Shown piece by piece: positions 1 through 11,903 of a DNA stretch of 64,000 nucleotides. Source of the stretch: Mycobacterium sp. MYCO198283 (GTDB lineage Bacteria > Actinomycetota > Actinomycetes > Mycobacteriales > Mycobacteriaceae); NCBI RefSeq assembly GCF_021213805.1, contig NZ_JAJQJI010000006.1, positions 186,001 to 250,000 of the forward strand, written 5' to 3'. Each line of letters begins with the position of its first letter. The first letter of the stretch is position 1. Position numbers and translations under genes: made by a program. The notes under the pieces are model-generated. The model was given only the letters and a program-made list of their open reading frames with translations, had not been told where the DNA came from and did not search any database.

Positions 1-1
1 G

Positions 2-457
2 CTTGCGGCGCTCGCCGGCGCCGTCGCCAAGACGTTCGGCGAGGGCGAGCTGCGGGTCGATGTCGCGACCCCCGTCGGCACCGAGTTCCCGGTGACGATC
101 AGCTGCGTCGACCATCACGGCAGCGCCGCGAACGAGGCGCTCGTCGCCGTCCGCCGCGCGCTGGCCACCGCACCGCGGCGCGGCCCGCACGACCGGGCGG
201 CCCAGGCCCAGTTCGGCTACCGCGCCGACGGTGTGAGCGACGAGGACACCTGGAACCCCGACCGGGCCCTGCAGGTGCGTGCGCTGCGCCGCGACGGCAC
301 GCTCGAACTGCAGTGGCGTTACGACATGCGCCGCTTCTTCGCCGCCACGGTGGCCGAACTGGCCGAGCAGTTCCCGCTGGCGCTCATCGAGATCACCTCC
401 GAGGCCGTCGCGCCGATCTACGGCGTGACGCCGGTGGCCGCCCGCAGCTACGCCTGA
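2..457 (+). CDS. C-terminal part of an unrecognised protein (window edge)
   Basis: The frame is open from the first bases of the window to a TGA at 455-457, so about 151 C-terminal codons are visible and the true start lies upstream. I do not recognise the family. The visible part looks soluble: an arginine-rich middle is followed by a hydrophobic stretch near the end (FPLALIEIT), with no membrane segment. Third codon positions are almost all G or C, as in the certain genes nearby, which supports real coding. It converges on the next gene, with 4 bases between the two stop codons. Confidence 0.6.
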   Translation, partial: LAALAGAVAKTFGEGELRVDVATPVGTEFPVTISCVDHHGSAANEALVAVRRALATAPRRGPHDRAAQAQFGYRADGVSDEDTWNPDRALQVRALRRDGTLELQWRYDMRRFFAATVAELAEQFPLALIEITSEAVAPIYGVTPVAARSYA

Positions 458-461
458 CGGA

Positions 462-1124
462 CTACGCGCCGAGCACTGCCTGCGCGATCCGCTCGGCGAC
501 CGTCGCCGCCGTCGCCAACGACGCCGCGTCCTCGGCCGGGTCGTACCGGTCGGCGGCGGCGTCGTAGACCGCGCCCGCGATGGCGCCGTGGTCGGTGTCG
601 AGCAGGCCGACCGTCACGTCCCACCCCGCCGCGCGCAGTGACGCCGCGAAATCGGTGCTCACCGACGGCGGCACCACGTCGTCGGCCGTGCCGTGCAACA
701 GCAGGAACGGCGTGGCCGGGCCGTCGGGAACATCCAACCCGGCGCCGGTGAACGGGTCGGGCGCCGTGAACGCGCCGGCCAGGCACACGGTGTGCCGCAC
801 CGGAACGCCCAGCTCCGACGCCCGGAACGTCAGCGCGGCCGCCGCGGCGCCGCCCATCGACCAGCCGACCACCACCAGCGCCCCGCCGCCGCGCTGCCGC
901 GCGAACTCCGCCGAGCCGAGCAGGTCGCCTCGACCCCGGTCCGCCGCGCGCGCGTTCCAGTCGGCGGCCACCACGTGCACGCCGTGGCCGGCGATGCGCT
1001 CGGCGAGCGGACGCACGGCCGCCCGGCTGTCGGCCTGCAAGCCGTGCCACACCAGCGCGACCGGATCCGCGGGATCGCCGTAGAGGTCGGCGTGGCGGCC
1101 CGGCGCATATTCCTCCGTCGTCAA
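462..1124 (-). CDS. alpha/beta hydrolase, dienelactone hydrolase-like
   Basis: A 220-residue single-domain alpha/beta hydrolase. Visible catalytic elements are the nucleophile elbow GWSMGG near residue 95, an acidic strand end HGTADDVVP near residue 148 and a C-terminal DTDHG histidine near residue 180. This is the order Ser-Asp-His expected of the fold. No signal peptide is present, so it is probably cytoplasmic. The start taken is a TTG 11 bases after the receiver gene's stop on the same strand, preceded by GAGGG; no ATG or GTG lies nearby in frame. It is probably the last gene of the sensor operon. The substrate cannot be read from the sequence; carboxyl esters or lactones are the family norm. 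Confidence 0.75.
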   Translation of the reverse strand: MTTEEYAPGRHADLYGDPADPVALVWHGLQADSRAAVRPLAERIAGHGVHVVAADWNARAADRGRGDLLGSAEFARQRGGGALVVVGWSMGGAAAAALTFRASELGVPVRHTVCLAGAFTAPDPFTGAGLDVPDGPATPFLLLHGTADDVVPPSVSTDFAASLRAAGWDVTVGLLDTDHGAIAGAVYDAAADRYDPAEDAASLATAATVAERIAQAVLGA

Positions 1125-1134
1125 GACCCGGCCC

Positions 1135-1575
1135 TCAGGACTGCGGCAGCCGGACCACCTGGACGAAGAACTCGTCGATCTGGCGGACGGCGTTCATGAA
1201 CTGGTCGAGATCCACCGGTTTGGTGACGTAGGCGTTGGCGTGGAGCTTGTAGCTGCGCAGGATGTCCTCCTCGGCCGACGACGTCGTCAGCACGACCACC
1301 GGGATGTGGGAGAGCTGCGGATCGGACTTGACCCGCTCGAGCAACTGCCGGCCGTCGTACTTGGGCAGGTTGAGGTCGAGCAGGATCAGGTCGGGGCGCG
1401 GCGCGTTCTCGTACGGGTGCCGCCGGTACAGGAAGTCCAGCCCCTCCTCGCCGTCGTGGGCGACGTGCAGCGTGTTGCTGATCTTGTTGTGCTCGAACGC
1501 CTCCCGGGTGATCAGCTCGTCGCCGGGGTCGTCCTCGACCAGCAGCACGTCGATCGGCCGGGTTTCGTACGCCAT
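1135..1575 (-). CDS. Rcp1-like single-domain response regulator (alternative internal start)
   Basis: The last 146 codons of the preceding frame encode a self-sufficient receiver: acidic pair in LLVEDD, phospho-acceptor Asp in LILLDLNLP, Thr/Ser switch in VVLTTS and Lys in VTKPV. This ATG has its own strong AAGGAG site seven bases upstream, and the sequence there is CTGATGG, so a kinase read one base out of frame would end in TGA overlapping this ATG. Stand-alone receivers of this class partner CHASE3 kinases in other actinobacteria. It may be made as a separate protein, as the tail of the hybrid, or as both. No output domain follows the receiver, which suggests protein-protein signalling. 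Confidence 0.5.
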   Translation of the reverse strand: MAYETRPIDVLLVEDDPGDELITREAFEHNKISNTLHVAHDGEEGLDFLYRRHPYENAPRPDLILLDLNLPKYDGRQLLERVKSDPQLSHIPVVVLTTSSAEEDILRSYKLHANAYVTKPVDLDQFMNAVRQIDEFFVQVVRLPQS

Positions 1576-3206
1576 CAGTGGGCTCCTTTCCAGGGCCGCC
1601 GCGGGCTGGTGCGGCGGGGTCGACGCGGCGGAGGTGGTGTCGGGCATGGGGAGGGTGAAGCGGAAGCGGGTGCCGGCGGTGTAGTCGGTGTCGATCCAGA
1701 TGGTGCCGCCGTGGAACTCGACGATCTTCTTGCACAGCGCCAACCCGATGCCGGTGCCGCTGTAGGCGTCGCGGCCGTGCAGCCGCTGGAAGATGACGAA
1801 AACCTTCTCGACGAACTCCTCGGAGATGCCGATGCCGTTGTCCGACAACGTGATCAGCCACTCGGGGCCCTCGTCGCCGGGACCCGTGGCGGCCTCGCAC
1901 TCGATCGTGAGGCGCGGCGTCTCGCCGGGGCGGCGGAACTTCACGGCGTTGCCGATCAGGTTCTGCCAGAGCATCGCCAGCAGGGTCGGATCACCCTGCA
2001 CCTTCGGCAGCTCGGCCGGCCGCACGAGCTGCGCACCGGACTCCTCGATGGCGGTCGACAGGTTCGACAGCGCTGCGTCGAGCGCGGCGCCCAGATCGAC
2101 CTCGATCTCGGTGGAGTTCAGCCGGCCCACCCGCGAGAAGGTCAGCAGATCGTTGATGAGCACCTGCATGCGCTTGGCGCCGTCGACCGCGAAGTTGATG
2201 TACTCGACGCCGCGGTCGTCGAGCTTGTCGCCGTAGCGTTTCTCCAGCAGCTGGCAGAAGGCCGTGACCTTGCGCAGCGGCTCCTGCAGATCATGCGAGG
2301 CGACGTAGGCGAATTGCTCGAGCTCGGCGTTGGAGCGCCGCAGGTCCACCGCCTGCTCGTCGAGCAGCAGCTGCGCGGCCCGCGCGGCGGCCAGATCGTC
2401 GACGATGCGCTGCCGCATGTTTTCGACGTCGGTCGCGATGGCGCGCAGGTCCCGCGGCCCGCGAGCCGGGATCCGCTCGTCGAAGTCGCCCTCGGTGTTG
2501 CGCCGGCACGCGGCGGCCAACACCTCCAGCGGGCGGGTGACGGCCTTGCGGATGAGCACCGCCAGGAGCAGCGCGGTCACGAAGAAGGCGGCGACCATGC
2601 TCAGCAGCACCGTGTCGCGCCAGCCCTGCAGGCGCTCCAGCCGGTCCAAGCCGGCCTGCCGCGCGTTCGACAAATGGCGGTTCTGCTCGTCGAACAGCGC
2701 CCGGATCTCGTCGAAGTCCGCCTTGCTGCGATCCGCGAACTCGGTGTTCACCACGAACGGCGCGCCCGGCGTGACGGCCTTGATGAGCGGTTCGCCGTAT
2801 TCGGCGCGCCACTGCTTCGTGGCGTCGGTGATGGCGTCGACGTCGGCGAGCAGGTCGGGCCGGTCCTGGACCCGGGCGCGGATGTCGGCGGCGGCGACCT
2901 GCTCCGCCCGCTGCCCGACGTAATACGGCGTCAGGAACTGGCGCTGGCCCGCGATCACGTAGCCGCGCACGGCGGTCTCCTGATCCCGGATCGCGGCCTG
3001 CATCTGGTACGCCGCGACCCGGGACGGCTGGATGTTCTCGCTGAGCTCACGCGACACGTCGTCCGTGCGGTTCAGCAGCACGGCGCCGGTGACGGCGCCG
3101 CCGAGCACCAGGATGCCCATGACGGCCAGCACGACGTTGACCCAGCCCTGCACCGTCAGCCGCCGGCCCTGCGGTCGGCGCACCGCCGGACGCCTCACCA
3201 AGGGGC

Positions 3207-3210
<4 letters not shown>
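1135..3210 (-). CDS. CHASE3 sensor histidine kinase fused in frame to a receiver domain
   Basis: The 691-residue product reads: membrane segment (about 17-39), extracytoplasmic CHASE3-like region with the typical ETAVRGY motif, second membrane segment (about 197-217), HAMP, HisKA with SHDLQEPLRK (His306), HATPase with NLIGNAVKF and SDNGIGI, a proline/alanine-rich linker, then a complete receiver from residue 546. Its ATG overlaps the stop of the upstream receiver-PP2C gene by ATGA, so the two are translationally coupled. Relatives usually encode kinase and receiver as separate genes. Here the linker has no stop, yet an AAGGAG site and ATG remain at the receiver. Either this is a real hybrid kinase, or one extra base in the G4 run at 1616-1619 hides a TGATG stop/start junction. 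Confidence 0.75.
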
Positions 3211-6903
<3,693 letters not shown>

Positions 6904-6912
6904 TCACACGGG

Positions 6913-7344
6913 TCATCGGGCGGCGGCGCAGTCGGGACACAGGCCCCAGTAGATGACCTCGGCCTCGTCGATCGCGAAACCCTGCGGGGCGCCGTCGGAA
7001 GCCGTCAGGCAGGGCGCCTCGCCGACGGCGCAGTCGACGTCGGCGATCACACCGCAGGACCGGCACACGACGTGGTGGTGGTTGTCGCCGACGCGGGACT
7101 CGTAGCGCGCGACGGAGCCCGACGGCTGGATGCGGCGCACCAGGCCGACGGTGGTGAGCGCGTTCAGCACGTCGTAGACGGCCTGGCGGGACACGTCCGG
7201 CAGCGTCTGGCGGACAACGCCGAACAGCGTCTCGGTGTCGGCGTGCGGGTGATGGTGCACGGCCTCGAGCACCGCCACCCGAGGGCGGGTCACCCGAAGG
7301 CTCGCGGAACGTAGCTTGTCGGCGAGTTCCGTGGGCGAGGGCAC
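6913..7344 (-). CDS. furA: ferric uptake-type redox repressor FurA
   Basis: A Fur-family winged-helix regulator; FurA represses katG and its own promoter in mycobacteria and loses binding on oxidation. Visible are the DNA-recognition region (LPDVSRQAVYDVLNAL), the metal/dimer motif HHHVVCRSCG and the C-terminal Cys pair CPDC. Long stretches match M. tuberculosis FurA as I remember it (for example ARYESRVGDNHHH and EAEVIYWGLCPDC). The GTG at 7344 is chosen because it sits exactly where transcription should begin from the -10 box just upstream, giving a leaderless message. An in-frame GTG at 7362 lies upstream of that -10 box and is unlikely. katG follows after 30 bases in the same operon. Confidence 0.92.
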   Translation of the reverse strand: MPSPTELADKLRSASLRVTRPRVAVLEAVHHHPHADTETLFGVVRQTLPDVSRQAVYDVLNALTTVGLVRRIQPSGSVARYESRVGDNHHHVVCRSCGVIADVDCAVGEAPCLTASDGAPQGFAIDEAEVIYWGLCPDCAAAR

Positions 7345-7350
7345 GCCACG

Positions 7351-7380
7351 AATATGTCGCACTTAACTGGATCTGGTCAA
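7351..7380 (-). promoter_or_regulatory. furA promoter (leaderless)
   Basis: TTGACC (7380-7375), an 18-base spacer, then CATATT (7356-7351). The expected start point coincides with the GTG at 7344. The spacing and the CATATT box resemble the furA promoter of M. tuberculosis, where FurA binds an AT-rich site over this region. Confidence 0.7.
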
Positions 7381-7502
7381 GACTTTGGCCGAATCTGACC
7401 GCCCCGGACCCCCGTCTTGCCCGTCGCGGCCACCGGCGCGGGTGTTTAGCGGCGGCGGCGTCGGGCACCAGAGTGCTGACACCCAAGGACGGAAGGTTCC
7501 CC

Positions 7503-8579
7503 ATGCGCATCGTCATCACCGGCGCCAGCGGCAACGTCGGCACCGCGCTGCTGCGTCGCCTCGTCAACTCCGGACAGCACCACGAGCTCGTCGGGGTGGT
7601 GCGGCGTCCACCCGAACCGGTGGACGTCTACGCCGACGTCCAATGGCATTCCCAGGATCTGTCGGAGCCCGACACCGCCGACCGGCTGACCGAGATCTTC
7701 GCCGGCGCCGACGCGGTCGTCCACCTGGTGTGGGGCTTCCAGCCGACCCACGACCGCGACTACCTGCACCGCGTCGACGTCGGCGGCACCACCGCGGTGC
7801 TCGACGCCGCCCACCGGGCCAAGGTCGGCCACCTGACGCACATGTCGTCGGTCGGCGCCTACGCCGCGGGCCGCTACGGGCAGCGCGTCGACGAGTCCTG
7901 GCCGGCCACCGGCATCACCACGTCGTGGTACAGCCGCCACAAGGCCGAGGCCGAAGCGCTGCTCGACGACTACGAACGCACCCACGGCAGCGACGGCGTG
8001 CCGATCGCCCGGTTCCGCCCGGGTTTCATCCTGCAGCGCGCCGCGGCCAGCGGACTGCTGCGCTACACGCTGCCGGCCTACGTCCCGATGGGCATCGTGC
8101 CGCTGCTGCCGGTGCTGCCGATCGACCGCAAGCTGTGCCTGCCGCTCATCCACACCGACGACGTCGCCGACGCGATCGCCCGGGCCGTCGAGCGCGGCGC
8201 CACCGGACCGTTCAATCTCGCCGCCGAACCGCCGATGTCGCGCGCCGACATCGCCGAGGTGCTGGGCGCGCGCCCGATCCACGTGCCGTCCGGGGTGCTG
8301 GGCACGCTGGTCGACCTGAGCTGGCGGGCACGGCTGCAGCATCTCGACCGCGGCTGGCTGGACCTGTCCTTCACGGTGCCGCTGCTGAACTGCGACCGCG
8401 CGCGCCGCGAGCTGGGCTGGGAGCCGCGCTACTCGTCGAAGGAGGCGTTCGCCGACTTCCTCGCCGGTGTCAGCGAGCGCGCCCACACCGCCAGCGCGCC
8501 GCTGCGGGCCCGGTCGATGCTCGACCTGCTGCGCAAGGACGTCACCGAAGGGCTGATCTCGTCGCGCCGGCTACCGTGA
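7503..8579 (+). CDS. NAD(P)-dependent epimerase/dehydratase family (extended SDR)
   Basis: A 358-residue extended short-chain dehydrogenase. The Rossmann motif TGASGNVG stands at residues 6-13 and the catalytic Tyr-xxx-Lys is seen as YSRHK near residue 140. A substrate domain follows, in the region ending LGWEPRYSS, which is typical of nucleotide-sugar epimerase relatives. The ATG at 7503 is chosen because GGAAGG lies eight bases upstream; an in-frame start 30 bases earlier lacks such a site. Mycobacteria have many such proteins of unknown substrate. It stands alone and is transcribed away from furA. Confidence 0.85.
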   Translation: MRIVITGASGNVGTALLRRLVNSGQHHELVGVVRRPPEPVDVYADVQWHSQDLSEPDTADRLTEIFAGADAVVHLVWGFQPTHDRDYLHRVDVGGTTAVLDAAHRAKVGHLTHMSSVGAYAAGRYGQRVDESWPATGITTSWYSRHKAEAEALLDDYERTHGSDGVPIARFRPGFILQRAAASGLLRYTLPAYVPMGIVPLLPVLPIDRKLCLPLIHTDDVADAIARAVERGATGPFNLAAEPPMSRADIAEVLGARPIHVPSGVLGTLVDLSWRARLQHLDRGWLDLSFTVPLLNCDRARRELGWEPRYSSKEAFADFLAGVSERAHTASAPLRARSMLDLLRKDVTEGLISSRRLP

Positions 8580-8641
8580 CCCGCCGGCGGGGGATCGCGG
8601 CGGTGGCGGCATCAGCAGCCGCCTGACCGTCGCGGCGCCGC

Positions 8642-8857
8642 TCACTGCCGATTGTCGAGCGCAGCCCGGATGATCGGCAGGAACCAGCCGGACACCGGCC
8701 AGGCCGCCGCCAGGGCGACGGCGCACGCGACGCTGACGGCGCCGAGCACCGCCCGCTGCCCAGCGCCGCGGGAGTCGTCGCCGAAGGTGCCGCGCAGCAG
8801 CAGCACGGTGGTGACCAGCCAGCCGACGACGTAGAGCGCGATGAACCCGAACCTCAC
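8642..8857 (-). CDS. small two-helix membrane protein
   Basis: A 71-residue protein with two hydrophobic helices: about residues 3-21, rich in Val/Leu and containing two Trp/Tyr, and about 37-55, Ala-rich with two Trp. A charged 15-residue loop (DDSRGAGQR) separates them, and a short polar tail follows. I do not recognise a family. The start is a GTG with a G-rich stretch upstream. It is divergent from the SRPBCC gene, with only 32 bases between the starts. Confidence 0.6.
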   Translation of the reverse strand: MRFGFIALYVVGWLVTTVLLLRGTFGDDSRGAGQRAVLGAVSVACAVALAAAWPVSGWFLPIIRAALDNRQ

Positions 8858-8877
8858 CCCACCCGTTGTACCCCCGC

Positions 8878-8890
8878 TACCATCCGGCCA
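8878..8890 (+). promoter_or_regulatory. leaderless promoter of the SRPBCC gene
   Basis: TACCAT (8878-8883) lies six bases before the ATG at 8890. This is the mycobacterial TANNNT -10 box at the spacing that makes the ATG the first transcribed bases. No ribosome-binding site is present. Confidence 0.55.
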
Positions 8891-9324
8891 TGGCGAAGGT
8901 GGAGTTGTCCCGCGAGCTGGCCATCGACCCGCAGACCGCCTGGGAGCGGGCCTCCGACCTGCACGCGCTGGGCGACTGGCTCGTCATGCACGAGGGATGG
9001 CGCGGCGAGTTGCCCGACCAGATCGGCGTCGGCACCACGATCGTCGGCGTCGCCGGGGCCAAGGGCATGCGTAACCGGGTCACCTGGACCGTCCAACAGT
9101 GGGACCCGCCCCGGCTGCTCGACGTCACCGGCAAGGGCGTCGGCGGCACCAAGTACGGCCTGCGCATGCAGGTGAAGCCCACCGCGACGGGCAGCGCGTT
9201 CTCCGTGCGGCTCGACCTGGGCGGCGCGCCGCTGTTCGGACCGATCGGCGCCGCCGCGGCCCGCGCCGTCAAGGGCGACATCGACCGATCGATCCGACGC
9301 TTCGAGGAGCTCTACGTCGGGTAG
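8890..9324 (+). CDS. SRPBCC-fold protein, Rv0910 toxin-like
   Basis: A 144-residue START/SRPBCC-type protein. Its opening ([19 protein letters not shown]), the central [11 protein letters not shown] and the glycine-rich [11 protein letters not shown] follow the pattern of M. tuberculosis Rv0910 as I recall it. Rv0910 is described as the toxin of the Rv0909-Rv0910 pair. No small antitoxin gene adjoins this copy: the upstream neighbour is a divergent membrane protein and the downstream one an aldehyde dehydrogenase. A toxin role is therefore doubtful, and lipid or small-ligand binding, the general role of the fold, is equally possible. Confidence 0.75.
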   Translation: MAKVELSRELAIDPQTAWERASDLHALGDWLVMHEGWRGELPDQIGVGTTIVGVAGAKGMRNRVTWTVQQWDPPRLLDVTGKGVGGTKYGLRMQVKPTATGSAFSVRLDLGGAPLFGPIGAAAARAVKGDIDRSIRRFEELYVG

Positions 9325-9334
9325 AACGACGGGC

Positions 9335-10696
9335 GTGCCGAAAAACGCCGAACTGACCGTGTCCGACCCCCGCACCGGCGACTTGGTGACGCGGCTCCCG
9401 ATCGCCGACGACGCGGCATGTGACGGCGCGATCGCCCGCGCCGACGCCGCCGCGGCGCAGTGGGCCCGCACCCCGGCCGCCGAGCGCGCCGCCGCCCTGC
9501 ACGCCGCGGCCGCCGCCGTCCGCGCCGCCGCCGACGAGCTCGCCGAGCTCAACGAGCGGGAGACCGGCAAGCCGCGGGGCGACTCGCTGGGCGGGGTGGA
9601 GGCCGGGGTGGGCACGCTGATCCAGTACGCCGAGCTCGGGCCGCTGCACCGCGGCCGCAGCTTGCAGGGCGACTGGGGCGCCACCGACCTGATGATCGCC
9701 GAGCCGCGGGGTGTCGTCGCGGTGCTCACGCCGTGGAACGACCCGGTGGCCGTGGCCGCGGGCCTGCTGGGCGCCGCGCTGGCCGCGGGCAACACCGTGG
9801 TGCACAAGCCCAGCGAGCGGTGCCCGGCGACGGGCCGGCGCTTCGCCGAGCTGCTCGCCGCGCAGCTGCCCGACGGCGTGCTGGAGATCCTCGACGGCGA
9901 TGCCACGGTCGGTGCCCGGCTGGCCGGCGACGAGCGGGTGGCGCTGGTGGCCCACGTCGGCAGCAGCGCCACCGGCCGCGCGATCACCCGGATGTGCGCC
10001 GAGCGCGGCGCCAAGGCGCTGCTGGAGAACGGCGGCAACGACGCGCTGATCGTCGACGCCGGCGTCGATCCGCGGTGGGCCGCCGAGCAGGCCGCGCTGG
10101 GATCGTTCGCCAACGCCGGGCAGATCTGCGTCTCGGTGGAACGGATCTTCGTCGTCGCGGACGTGGCCGACGCGTTCGTGCCGGCGCTGGTCGACGAGGC
10201 GCGCAACTGGGCGCAGCGGATCGGCCCGGTGGTCGACGAACGGCAGCGCCAGACCGTGCACCGTCACGTGACCGACGCCGTGAAGGCCGGCGCGCAGGTC
10301 CTGGTCGGCGGCGAGCCCGCGACCGGCCCCGGCACGTTCTATCCGCCGACCGTGCTCACCGACTGCACGCCCGACATGCTGGTGTTCGCCGAGGAGACGT
10401 TCGGCCCGGTCGCGCCGGTGCGGGTGGTGGCCGACTTCGACACCGCCCTGCGCGAGGCCGCCGACGACCGCTACGGGCTCGCCGCCACGGTGCTCACCCC
10501 CGACATGGCCCATGCGCAGGAAGCGTGGCGATCGCTGCCGGTCGGCACGGTGAAGATCAACGCCGTCTTCGGCGGGGCGCCCGGCGGCGCGTCACAACCG
10601 CGGCGCGCCAGCGGCAGCGGCTTCGGGTTCGGTCCCGAGCTGCTCGACGAGATGACGCAGGTGAAGGTGGTGCATTGGTCGCCGCCGGGCGGCTGA
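9335..10696 (+). CDS. aldehyde dehydrogenase family protein
   Basis: A 453-residue NAD(P)-dependent aldehyde dehydrogenase. Visible are the cofactor-side motif TPWNDP, KPSERCP, the general-base Glu in LLENGGND, the nucleophile Cys in FANAGQICVS, and the conserved EETFGPVAPV of the C-terminal half. It is slightly shorter than the usual 470-500 residues, mainly at the N-terminus, where the reading begins at a GTG ten bases after the previous gene. It probably shares a transcript with the SRPBCC gene. The terminal GFGFGPELLDEMTQVKVV also fits the family. The natural aldehyde cannot be told from the sequence. Confidence 0.88.
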   Translation: MPKNAELTVSDPRTGDLVTRLPIADDAACDGAIARADAAAAQWARTPAAERAAALHAAAAAVRAAADELAELNERETGKPRGDSLGGVEAGVGTLIQYAELGPLHRGRSLQGDWGATDLMIAEPRGVVAVLTPWNDPVAVAAGLLGAALAAGNTVVHKPSERCPATGRRFAELLAAQLPDGVLEILDGDATVGARLAGDERVALVAHVGSSATGRAITRMCAERGAKALLENGGNDALIVDAGVDPRWAAEQAALGSFANAGQICVSVERIFVVADVADAFVPALVDEARNWAQRIGPVVDERQRQTVHRHVTDAVKAGAQVLVGGEPATGPGTFYPPTVLTDCTPDMLVFAEETFGPVAPVRVVADFDTALREAADDRYGLAATVLTPDMAHAQEAWRSLPVGTVKINAVFGGAPGGASQPRRASGSGFGFGPELLDEMTQVKVVHWSPPGG

Positions 10697-10810
10697 CCGC
10701 ACCTCCGGTTTGGGCAACCGGCCCTCGCGGGCGATCCGGCGCGTGGTAGCAATTGAACACCGCGTCGCTGCGCAGGGTTGGCTGTCGCGCCGGGAAGAAG
10801 GGGTCCGCCG

Positions 10811-11509
10811 GTGGTGATCCGTGCGCTCGTGCTGCTCACCGGCTGGCTGCTGCTGTGCGGCGTCGTCAGCCCCGTCGCCGCGGCGGAGCCGGACCCCGGA
10901 GCCGTCGCCGCCGAGCCCGCCGACGACGGCCTGGTCGAGTCGCCGCCCCCGGCGACCACCGACACCCCGGACGGCGCGACGCTGACGCTCTCGGCCAAGG
11001 ACGAGACGCAGCGCAACGTTCCGCCGCTGACCACCGCGCTGTCGTCGCGCGAGTACGTCGTCGGCGGCACCTGGAACGGCGAATTGAGCGGACCGCAATC
11101 CGACCAACCGCCGCACGGGGTGTTGGAGGTCGGCTACCAGATCGGCTGCGGCATCGACATGAGCACGTCGCAGGGCGTCACGCTCGCGGGCACCGCCGGC
11201 ATCACCTCGTCGGTCGGACTGGCCGGGATCGACGTCGCGTCGCCGGGGCTGGACGGCCTGCTCCCGGTGGTCAGCACGCCGGTGAGCGGCAGCATCGCGC
11301 TGGGCCTCAAGCCGGGCATCGTCAACATCGTGTCGGTGTCGAAGAAGGAGTTCACCGGCGCCGCGCCCTGGGTGAAGCTGACCGGCTTCCGCGTCAAGAT
11401 CGACGGCTGCGTGGGGGAGTCCTTCATCCGGTCGTACTCGTTTCTGACCAGGTCGACCCCGGAGGGCGACGCGATCCTGGCCTACTACGGCACCACGAAG
11501 AAGGTCTGA
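10811..11509 (+). CDS. MspA-family outer-membrane porin
   Basis: MspA proteins form the octameric channel through the mycolate outer membrane of fast-growing mycobacteria. After an N-terminal signal sequence (hydrophobic core about residues 3-20, cleavage near AAA-EP) and a proline/aspartate-rich stretch come the family landmarks. These are REYVVGGTWNGEL, HGVLEVGYQIG, a SIALGLKPGI strand, and the C-terminal SYSFLTRS region ending near ILAYYG. The mature part is about 205 residues, a little longer than MspA's 184. The GTG at 10811 is used because AAGAAGGGG precedes it at the right spacing. Two extra cysteines are visible (GCGID, DGCVGE), which could form a disulfide; classical MspA lacks cysteine. 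Confidence 0.85.
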   Translation: MVIRALVLLTGWLLLCGVVSPVAAAEPDPGAVAAEPADDGLVESPPPATTDTPDGATLTLSAKDETQRNVPPLTTALSSREYVVGGTWNGELSGPQSDQPPHGVLEVGYQIGCGIDMSTSQGVTLAGTAGITSSVGLAGIDVASPGLDGLLPVVSTPVSGSIALGLKPGIVNIVSVSKKEFTGAAPWVKLTGFRVKIDGCVGESFIRSYSFLTRSTPEGDAILAYYGTTKKV

Positions 11510-11516
11510 CGCGCCC

Positions 11517-11903
11517 GTGAGCTCACCCGTCGGCACCCTGGTCTCCGTCTCGGTCGACTGCCCCGACCCCGACGCGCTGGCGCCGTTCTACCGCGACCTG
11601 CTCGGCCTGCAGGAGGGTTACGCCCGGCCGGACCGCAGCGTGATCGCGCTGGTCGGCGCCGGCGTCATGCTGACGTTCATGCGGGTCGACGACTACACGC
11701 CGCCGAACTGGCCGGGCGGCCCGCAGCACCAGCAGCTGCACCTCGACATCTCCGTCGACGACCTCCCGGCGGCGGTCGAGGCGGCGGTGCGCCTCGGCGC
11801 CCGCGAGGCGCCGCACCAGCCGTCGCCGCAGGTGCACCGGGTGCTGCTGGACCCCGTGGGACATCCGTTCTGCCTCACCAGCTTCCAGCCCGACGGCGGC
11901 TAG
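11517..11903 (+). CDS. VOC-superfamily (glyoxalase/bleomycin-resistance-like) protein
   Basis: A 128-residue vicinal-oxygen-chelate protein in two beta-alpha-beta-beta-beta halves. The first half begins VSVDCPDPDALAPFYRDLLG, and the second holds QLHLDISVDDLPAAV and ends with DPVGHPFCL. Metal-ligand candidates (the His in LHLD and a late acidic residue) are present. It starts at a GTG seven bases after the porin stop, so the two may be co-transcribed. Its TAG overlaps the stop of the opposing gene in a shared CTAG. The substrate is unknown; the family covers lyases, dioxygenases and drug-binding proteins. Confidence 0.8.
   Translation: MSSPVGTLVSVSVDCPDPDALAPFYRDLLGLQEGYARPDRSVIALVGAGVMLTFMRVDDYTPPNWPGGPQHQQLHLDISVDDLPAAVEAAVRLGAREAPHQPSPQVHRVLLDPVGHPFCLTSFQPDGG

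Noticed and set aside
7345..7362. The upstream GTG at 7362 as the furA start
   Set aside because: It lies before the -10 box that would make the message.
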